Notes under the pieces: generated by a model
Database searches by the model: none
What the model saw: only the letters and a program-made list of their open reading frames with translations
Told to the model about the DNA's origin: nothing
Source of the DNA: a bacterium
Lineage (GTDB): Bacteria > UBP18 > UBA7526
Reading direction: 5' to 3'
DNA length: 10,462 nucleotides
NCBI GenBank assembly: GCA_030619985.1
Contig: JAUXAI010000042.1
Span: forward strand, 1 to 10,462
Translations under genes and position numbers: made by a program
Part shown: positions 6,585-10,462 of the stretch, in pieces
How positions within the stretch are numbered: position 1 is the stretch's first letter
Layout: every line of letters starts with the position of its first letter

Positions 6585-6704
6585 AAAAACCTCGCTTTAC
6601 TCGGTTTTAGTTCGGAGCACGCTCGGCTTTGCCTCGCTTGAGTTCGGTGTTTTTTGTCTCCGAACTCCGAACTATAAACTCCGAACTGAGATATCTGCAG
6701 TCAT
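6585..6704. repeat. interspersed repeat A, copy 2 (rpsN-rpsH gap)
   Basis: This 120-bp copy matches 6002-6127, with the same GAGTTCGG/CCGAACTC hairpin (6640-6647, 6660-6667; 12-nt loop). The rpsH-side end gives the GAGG ribosome-binding site. The other end is GATATCTGCAGTCAT, then CTGTGGTTA, where TTA is the rpsN stop. It lacks the repeat B portion that follows in copy 1. Confidence 0.9.
6590..6602 (-). promoter_or_regulatory. Shine-Dalgarno-bearing edge motif at rpsH
   Basis: The mRNA strand reads GAGTAAAGCGAGG, then TTTTTAAAG, then ATG of rpsH. The GAGG is 9 nt from the start and is the edge of repeat A copy 2. Confidence 0.75.
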
Positions 6705-6710
6705 CTGTGG

Positions 6711-6896
6711 TTACCAGCTAGACTTGGTTACTCCAGGGATCTGGCCTTCACTGGCCAACTTTCTGAAACATATCCTGCAGATCTTGAACTTCCTCATATA
6801 GCCCCTTCTCCTCCCACAGATCTGACATCTATTATATGTCCTTGTCTTATATTTTGGTTTTCTCTTCTGTTTTGCTATCCAGGACTTCTTAGCCAT
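6711..6896 (-). CDS. rpsN: 30S ribosomal protein S14, zinc-binding short type
   Basis: S14 sits in the head of the small subunit and helps position A-site tRNA. The 61-residue product is the short C+ form: [19 protein letters not shown], then CQIC (Cys24, Cys27), [13 protein letters not shown] (Cys40, Cys43) and the end [11 protein letters not shown], a classic signature. The four cysteines bind zinc; the long C- form of about 100 residues lacks them. The ATG at 6896 has AAGGAG 7 nt upstream. It lies between rplE and rpsH as usual. Identity is certain. Confidence 0.98.
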   Translation of the reverse strand: MAKKSWIAKQKRKPKYKTRTYNRCQICGRRRGYMRKFKICRICFRKLASEGQIPGVTKSSW

Positions 6897-6998
6897 TACT
6901 TATCTCCTTGGACGCGGATTTCTTTTCACCGCTTACTGCTTGGGCTTATTGGACACAGGCACTCAACGCACTTCGTTTGCCTTGAGGCGTTAGCCGCT
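6897..6998. other. rpsN-proximal part of the rplE-rpsN gap
   Basis: This sequence separates the rpsN ribosome-binding site from repeat B copy 2. It holds no gene. The GCACTCAACGCACTTCGTTTGC stretch (roughly 6959-6980), followed by CTTGAGGCGTTAG, has short inverted units such as AACGC/GCGTT. Its origin cannot be judged from this window. Confidence 0.4.
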
Positions 6999-7070
6999 GA
7001 TATCTGCGGTCATTGCTTGATATTCATGCTCTCTCGGATGCCAGCGAAGCGCATCCGGCATCAGCGTTTA
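6999..7070. repeat. interspersed repeat B, copy 2 (rplE end)
   Basis: This 72-bp copy is 94% identical to 6113-6184, with the same CGGATGC/GCATCCG hairpin (7035-7041, 7051-7057). Its GCGTTTA end reaches into the last codons of rplE, so the final Lys-Arg and the TGA stop are read from repeat sequence. It lacks the repeat A part found fused to copy 1. Confidence 0.9.
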
Positions 7071-7600
7071 AGGGGGAAGCCAAAGGCAAGAAGAAGCTCC
7101 CTTGCTTCCTCATTCGATTCTGCAGTAGTTACAATGGTGATATCCATGCCATGGATGAGGGGTACCTTATCATATTCTATCTCTGGAAATACGATCTGCT
7201 CCGTTATCCCTATGGTATAATTCCCTCTCCCATCGAAGGAGTCAGGGGAGAGGCCCTTGAAGTCCCTTATTCTGGGTAGGGCGACATTTATGAGCCTATC
7301 CAGGAATTCGTACATCCTCTCTTTCCTCAGAGTCACCTTGCAGCCGATCTTCACTCCCTTCCTCAGTTTGAAGGAGGCGATAGCTCTCCTTGCCTTGGTA
7401 ATCAGGGGTCTCTGACCCGTAATCTGGGCCAGTTCATCTGCTGCGGCATCCAATAACTTGGAATCGCTTAGAGCCTTTCCCATACCAACGTTGATCACCA
7501 CCTTATCTATCTTAGGAACCTGATAGAAGTTGGTGTAATTGAACCTCTTCATCAGAAGGGGCACAATCTCTTTCTGATATCTATCCTTCAATCTAGCCAT
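7061..7600 (-). CDS. rplE: 50S ribosomal protein L5
   Basis: L5 binds 5S rRNA and contacts the P-site tRNA in the central protuberance. The 179-residue product has the family's usual length. It opens [20 protein letters not shown] and carries [64 protein letters not shown] and the end [10 protein letters not shown]...[11 protein letters not shown]. The ATG at 7600 directly follows the rplX stop (TAAATG) and has only a weak AAAGAG before it, so coupling to rplX is likely. Its last codons and stop lie in repeat B copy 2. Identity is certain. Confidence 0.98.
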   Translation of the reverse strand: MARLKDRYQKEIVPLLMKRFNYTNFYQVPKIDKVVINVGMGKALSDSKLLDAAADELAQITGQRPLITKARRAIASFKLRKGVKIGCKVTLRKERMYEFLDRLINVALPRIRDFKGLSPDSFDGRGNYTIGITEQIVFPEIEYDKVPLIHGMDITIVTTAESNEEARELLLAFGFPLKR

Positions 7601-7924
7601 TTACTCTTTGTCTATGGTCTCCCCGCATTTCTTACAGACCCTCAATTTCTTTCCCTTTTCCACTACCTTATATCCTATCCTGGTAGGCTGATTACATCTG
7701 GGGCAGATGAGCATAACGTTTGAGATCGCTAAAGGAGCCTCCTTCTCTATGATCCCAGAGGGCTTTCCTTCGCCCCTTGGCTTAGTATGCCTCTTAATAA
7801 AGTTAAGGCCTTGAACAAGCACCCTCTCCTCCTTGGGAAAGAGGCCCAGGACCTTCCCCTCCTTCCCCCGCTCTTTCCCAGCGATAATCCTTACCTTATC
7901 TCCCTTTCTTATCTTGAAACCCAT
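7601..7924 (-). CDS. rplX: 50S ribosomal protein L24 with C-terminal zinc ribbon
   Basis: L24 is an early assembly initiator that binds the 5' region of 23S rRNA near the exit tunnel. The KOW motif is at the N-terminus (GDKVRIIAGKERGKEGKV), followed by VQGLNFIKRHTKP and a conserved IIEKEAPLAISNVMLICP. The C-terminal part has CPRC (Cys74, Cys77) and CKKC (Cys97, Cys100), a zinc-ribbon-like pair found in L24 of many bacteria but not all. The length of 107 residues is typical. The ATG at 7924 has GGAG 6 nt upstream in a diverged edge motif. The stop abuts the rplE start. Confidence 0.97.
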   Translation of the reverse strand: MGFKIRKGDKVRIIAGKERGKEGKVLGLFPKEERVLVQGLNFIKRHTKPRGEGKPSGIIEKEAPLAISNVMLICPRCNQPTRIGYKVVEKGKKLRVCKKCGETIDKE

Positions 7925-8023
7925 TGCTCACTCCGTTCGCACGCAGATGGTCGCTGATAATAATCTGCGGTAATCAGCGTCTAATACGCCTACGCAGTAT
8001 GCAATACAAAGAAATTCGCGTCC
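7925..8023. repeat. rplN-rplX gap with ATCTGCGG and ATTCGCG units
   Basis: This 99-bp gap has no gene. It contains AATCTGCGGTAATCAGCG, resembling the ATCTGCGGTCAT module shared by repeats A and B, as well as ATTCGCG like the rplF-rplR gap, and small direct units such as TACGC. It looks like a patchwork of sequences seen in other gaps. Confidence 0.45.
7926..7938 (-). promoter_or_regulatory. diverged edge motif at rplX
   Basis: The mRNA strand reads GAACGGAGTGAGC, then A, then ATG of rplX. The GGAG, 6 nt from the start, is the ribosome-binding core, with the same spacing as in the rpmJ copy. Confidence 0.6.
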
Positions 8024-8389
8024 TCAGACGACTTCTGGAGCAAGAGAGATTAGTTTAGCAAACTTCTCCTTCAGCTCACTGGCTACTGGCCCGAATATTC
8101 TGGTCCCCAGCAGCTCCCCCTGGGCAGTGACCAAAACGCAGGCGTTCTCATCAAACTTTATATAGGAGCCATCCTCTCTTCTGGCCTCCTTCTTCATTCG
8201 CACGATAACCGCCCGTACCACAGACCCCTTCTTTATCTCACTAGTGGGGATGGCCTCCTTGACGCTGGCCACGATGATATCCCCTAGCCGGCCGTATCTC
8301 CTCTTGCTTCCGCCCAAGACCCTGATGCACATGACCCTTCTCACCCCAGTATTATCCGCAACCTCTAGGATGGTTTGCTCTTGGATCAT
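8024..8389 (-). CDS. rplN: 50S ribosomal protein L14
   Basis: L14 binds 23S rRNA at the subunit interface, contacting 16S rRNA in a bridge. The 121-residue product (family about 122) begins [20 protein letters not shown] and carries [30 protein letters not shown] and [20 protein letters not shown], then [21 protein letters not shown]. The ATG at 8389 has GAGGAG just upstream, the edge of the gap filler. It is the first gene of the classic spc block, after rpsQ. Identity is certain. Confidence 0.98.
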   Translation of the reverse strand: MIQEQTILEVADNTGVRRVMCIRVLGGSKRRYGRLGDIIVASVKEAIPTSEIKKGSVVRAVIVRMKKEARREDGSYIKFDENACVLVTAQGELLGTRIFGPVASELKEKFAKLISLAPEVV

Positions 8390-8501
8390 TTCTCCTCGCT
8401 TTGCTCAAAATTAGTTAATAAGTTGATAAGTTTTCCTTGTTAACTTGTATCCTTGTATCCTTGTTAACTTCTGGTTACTGGTTACTTTAAAATATACTTT
8501 C
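8390..8501. repeat. rpsQ-rplN gap with GATACAAG and GTAACCAG repeats
   Basis: This 112-bp gap has no gene. On the mRNA strand it contains AGTAACCAGTAACCAG, then AGAAGTTAACAAGGATACAAGGATACAAGTTAACAAGG. The first string occurs inverted in the infA-rpmJ gap. The second matches the rpmJ-rpsM gap over about 31 nt with two differences. GTTAAC occurs twice. The rplN end is the GAGCAAAGCGAGG edge motif. Confidence 0.6.
8394..8406 (-). promoter_or_regulatory. Shine-Dalgarno-bearing edge motif at rplN
   Basis: The mRNA strand reads GAGCAAAGCGAGG, then AGAA, then ATG of rplN. GAGG/GGAG lie 2-4 nt from the start, somewhat close but plausible. Confidence 0.7.
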
Positions 8502-8744
8502 TTACTTGGCCTTTTCTAATATCTTGGCTACCCGCCATCTCTTATCCTTGGAGAGGGGTCGGGCCTCGACAATCTCTACCCTATCCCCGATCTGGCACTC
8601 ATTCTTCGGGTCATGGGCCTTGAAGCGCTTGGCGCGCTTTATTACCTTGCCATAGAGGGGGTGGCGAAATGTTCTCTCCACCCTGACCACTACCGTCTTA
8701 TCCATCCTGTTACTAACTACTCTTCCCACTCTCACCTTTCTCAC
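8502..8744 (-). CDS. rpsQ: 30S ribosomal protein S17
   Basis: S17 is a primary 16S rRNA-binding protein with an OB-fold. The 80-residue product has [39 protein letters not shown] and the [20 protein letters not shown] signature. The start is GTG at 8744, overlapping the rpmC stop as GTGA, with AGGAG 7 nt upstream inside rpmC. Length and position after rpmC are usual; in E. coli this gene ends the S10 operon. Identity is certain. Confidence 0.97.
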   Translation of the reverse strand: MRKVRVGRVVSNRMDKTVVVRVERTFRHPLYGKVIKRAKRFKAHDPKNECQIGDRVEIVEARPLSKDKRWRVAKILEKAK

Positions 8745-8941
8745 TTACTCTCTCCTCTTCTTTGGTGTAGGATGGTCTTAGCCCTTGCGATCTCCCTCCT
8801 TAAGTTACGAATGGTCAAGGGATTGGCAAGTCCTCCGGTGGACTTCTTCGCCTTGAGGTTGAATAGCTCCTCTTTTAGAGAGGAGATCTTTACCTCAAGC
8901 TCCGGGATGCTCAATTCTCTTAAATCCTCTTTCTTGGGCAT
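8741..8941 (-). CDS. rpmC: 50S ribosomal protein L29
   Basis: L29 lies beside the peptide exit tunnel and, in bacteria, contributes to the docking area for trigger factor and SRP. The 66-residue product is two antiparallel helices. It begins [20 protein letters not shown], then [19 protein letters not shown] and the signature [17 protein letters not shown]. The ATG at 8941 has GAGG 6 nt upstream, in the edge motif of the gap to rplP. The end overlaps rpsQ by four bases. Identity is certain. Confidence 0.97.
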   Translation of the reverse strand: MPKKEDLRELSIPELEVKISSLKEELFNLKAKKSTGGLANPLTIRNLRREIARAKTILHQRRGESK

Positions 8942-9054
8942 TCTATACCTCGCTCCGCTCGAATAGTTTACCAGTTTGCCGGTTTTCCGGTTTGCCAGTT
9001 TGTTGGTTTTTCTTAATTAACTGGCTAACCAACTGACTGTTCACTCTGGGCATT
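8942..9054. repeat. rplP-rpmC gap with CCAGTTTG/CCGGTTT units
   Basis: This 113-bp gap has no gene. On the plus strand it reads as near-tandem variants: CCAGTTTGCCGG, TTTTCCGGTTTGCCAG, TTTGTTGG, then AACTGGCTAACCAACTGACTG. Units CCAGTTTG and CCGGTTT recur on both strands, so several small hairpins are possible. The rpmC end is the edge motif. No second copy of the core is in this window. Confidence 0.5.
8948..8960 (-). promoter_or_regulatory. Shine-Dalgarno-bearing edge motif at rpmC
   Basis: The mRNA strand reads GAGCGGAGCGAGG, then TATAGA, then ATG of rpmC. It is identical to the 13-mer before rpmJ. The final GAGG is 6 nt from the start. Confidence 0.75.
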
Positions 9055-9462
9055 TTATCTTCTTCGAACGAACTTCGTCTTCAGGGGTAGCTTACGGGCA
9101 GCGCGCTCCATGGCCTCCTGGGCTATTGATTCTGACACCCCAGCCAGTTCGAATAGCATCCTACCCGGCTTGACCACCGCCACCCAGGTCTCAGGGGCTC
9201 CCTTCCCCTTTCCCATCCTGGTCTCCAGGGGCTTCTTGGTCACTGGTTTATCGGGAAAGATCCTGACCCAGATCTTCCCTCCTCTTTTGATGAAGTGGGT
9301 GAGGGCCACCCTAGCGGCCTCTATCTGGCGGGTGGTTACCCAAGAGGGCTCCAGGGCCTGGAGGCCATACTCTCCGAAGCTTATCTTCGAGCCCCGAAAG
9401 GCCTTCCCTCTCATTCTGCCTCTCTGCTGTTTCCTATGTTTTACTCTCTTGGGCATTAACAT
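9055..9462 (-). CDS. rplP: 50S ribosomal protein L16
   Basis: L16 binds between the peptidyl transferase region and the central protuberance and helps place the A-site tRNA. The 135-residue product begins [20 protein letters not shown] and has [56 protein letters not shown] and MLFELAGV, all hallmark L16 sequence. The ATG at 9462 lies only two bases after the rpsC stop and has a weak ribosome-binding site, so translation probably depends on rpsC. The L16-L29-S17 order is standard. Identity is certain. Confidence 0.98.
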   Translation of the reverse strand: MLMPKRVKHRKQQRGRMRGKAFRGSKISFGEYGLQALEPSWVTTRQIEAARVALTHFIKRGGKIWVRIFPDKPVTKKPLETRMGKGKGAPETWVAVVKPGRMLFELAGVSESIAQEAMERAARKLPLKTKFVRRR

Positions 9463-9464
9463 AA

Positions 9465-10127
9465 CTATTCACTCTTCGCTTTCTTCACTTCTTCCTTTTC
9501 CTCAGCCTTCCCTTCCTTGAATATCCAGACCTTCACCCCAATCTTTCCATAGGTTGTGTGGGCCTCGCTGAACCCATAATCGATATCCGCCCTCAGGGTA
9601 TGTAAGGGAACTCTTCCCTTTCTATACCACTCTGTTCTAGCGATCTCTGCTCCTCCCAAGCGACCACTGCAGGCGATCTTTATTCCCTTGGCTCCCGCCT
9701 CCAGGGCACTCTCGACCATCCTCTTCATGGCCCTCCGGAAGCCGCGCCTTTTCTCAAGTTGGAGGGCAATGCTCTCTGCCACCAGCTGGGCATCTAAGAA
9801 GGGAGTCTCTATCTCCTGGATGTTGAGATAGATCTCCTTATCCGTTATTTTAGAGAGATCCTCCTTTAACCTCTCCACCTCCGCCCCTTTTCTTCCAATG
9901 ACGATCCCAGGGCGAGCAGCAAAGATATTTATCCTTAAGCGTTTTCCTGCCCGGTAGATCTCTATCTTAGAAATGCCGGCGCGATGCAGCCTCTCCTTTA
10001 TGAACTTGCGGATCCGAAAGTCTTCCAATAGTAGGTCGCCGTAATCCTTTTTTTTGGCAAACCACTTACTCTTCCAGTCCTTTACGATCCCGATTCGGAA
10101 GCTAAAAGGATGAACCTTCTGTCCCAC
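9465..10127 (-). CDS. rpsC: 30S ribosomal protein S3
   Basis: S3 lies at the mRNA entry channel and has helicase-like and 16S-binding roles. The 220-residue product begins [18 protein letters not shown]. It has a type II KH domain with [15 protein letters not shown] (GRKG at 78-81) and the C-terminal S3 domain with [53 protein letters not shown] and [15 protein letters not shown]-like sequence (here WIFKEG). It ends in a charged tail. The GTG at 10127 shares its first base with the rplV stop (TAGTG), with AAAGGAG 7 nt upstream. Identity is certain. Confidence 0.98.
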   Translation of the reverse strand: MGQKVHPFSFRIGIVKDWKSKWFAKKKDYGDLLLEDFRIRKFIKERLHRAGISKIEIYRAGKRLRINIFAARPGIVIGRKGAEVERLKEDLSKITDKEIYLNIQEIETPFLDAQLVAESIALQLEKRRGFRRAMKRMVESALEAGAKGIKIACSGRLGGAEIARTEWYRKGRVPLHTLRADIDYGFSEAHTTYGKIGVKVWIFKEGKAEEKEEVKKAKSE

Positions 10128-10462
10128 TACTTATCTCCTTTACTTTTAACTTTTGCCTGCCCCGTAGGCTTGTCCTTCGGGGGCTTTTCTTTCCTCGCTT
10201 CCAAGATAATGGTAATATGGCTTGTTCTTTTCCTTATCCTGGTTGCCCTTCCAAAGGCCCTCGGCCTCCACCTGGGTAGGGTGGGACCCTGATCACAGGT
10301 CGCCTGGGCCACATAGAGACCCTCCTTTACCTTGGCATTGGCCAAGGCAGAGCGCAAAAGCTTCTCTAAGATGGGGGATACCCTTCCTGAGGTAAACCTC
10401 AGGATGTTTAAGGCCTCTTCTGTATTCTTACCCCTGATGAGGTCCAGGACCCTCCTCACCTT
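10127..10462 (-). CDS. rplV: 50S ribosomal protein L22, N-terminus off window
   Basis: L22 lines the peptide exit tunnel with its long hairpin. The visible 111 residues begin inside the protein at [20 protein letters not shown] and run through [10 protein letters not shown] and the tunnel hairpin [17 protein letters not shown] to a Lys/Pro-rich tail ([18 protein letters not shown]). Family alignment suggests about 15-25 N-terminal residues lie beyond the window; the GTG at 10459 is an internal valine, not a start. The stop TAG overlaps the rpsC start by one base. The position before rpsC is usual for the S10 block. Identity is certain. Confidence 0.97.
   Translation of the reverse strand, partial: KVRRVLDLIRGKNTEEALNILRFTSGRVSPILEKLLRSALANAKVKEGLYVAQATCDQGPTLPRWRPRAFGRATRIRKRTSHITIILEARKEKPPKDKPTGQAKVKSKGDK

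Noticed and set aside
6002-7070. CRISPR-like array
   Set aside because: The repeated units are few, 70-126 bp long, interrupted by genes and lack regular spacers.

Overview
The window is one stretch of a bacterial ribosomal-protein superoperon, transcribed entirely on the minus strand. In mRNA order (high to low coordinate) it carries the end of the S10 block (rplV partial, rpsC, rplP, rpmC, rpsQ), the spc block (rplN, rplX, rplE, rpsN, rpsH, rplF, rplR, rpsE, rpmD, rplO, secY), then adk, map, infA and rpmJ, and finally the start of the alpha block (rpsM partial, running off the low-coordinate edge). All 21 genes have intact reading frames. No expected member is missing, and no extra gene is inserted. 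The content and order are bacterial rather than archaeal: IF-1, L36, bacterial-type Adk and Map, and bacterial L30/L15/SecY. Putting adk, map and infA between secY and rpmJ is common outside the Enterobacteria. S14, L24, L36 and Adk all carry cysteine zinc motifs. The sequence alone does not give a phylum. The repeat-laden gaps suggest an uncultivated lineage, but that is an impression only.

Genes and spacing. Tight junctions, with overlaps or gaps of 0-2 nt, occur at rplV/rpsC, rpsC/rplP, rpmC/rpsQ, rplX/rplE, rpmD/rplO, rplO/secY, secY/adk and adk/map. These suggest translational coupling. The other 12 junctions have gaps of about 80-180 bp, which is long for an operon of this kind. No unannotated stretch exceeds 300 bp. 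Three starts differ from the longest open frame: rpmD (GTG at 4216), infA (ATG at 725), and the short rpmJ (273-386), which is found by direct reading.

The unusual part is what fills the gaps. Several contain near-identical copies of short sequences: a ~120-bp repeat at 6002-6127 and 6585-6704, a 72-bp repeat at 6113-6184 and 6999-7070, and a ~31-nt sequence in both the rpsQ-rplN and rpmJ-rpsM gaps. Others hold microrepeats, hairpins and AT-rich simple sequence. Two edge motifs recur. On the mRNA strand the upstream edge is often TAAA(A)CGC and includes the stop codon of the preceding gene. The downstream edge is often GAGYRRAGCGAGG and supplies the Shine-Dalgarno of the next gene. So the fillers look like modular spacers that fit between stop codon and ribosome-binding site without harming either gene. 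Two further oddities are an exact 18-bp tandem duplication inside map (an extra FLGYRG before the conserved GFPAHIC) and a 12-nt inverted repeat that could lock the rpmD ribosome-binding site against the sequence just after the rpsE stop.

Together the genes build both ribosomal subunits, start translation (IF-1), insert and secrete proteins (SecY), trim the initiator methionine (Map) and balance adenylates (Adk). I see no defence system, mobile-element gene, CRISPR array or tRNA in the window.
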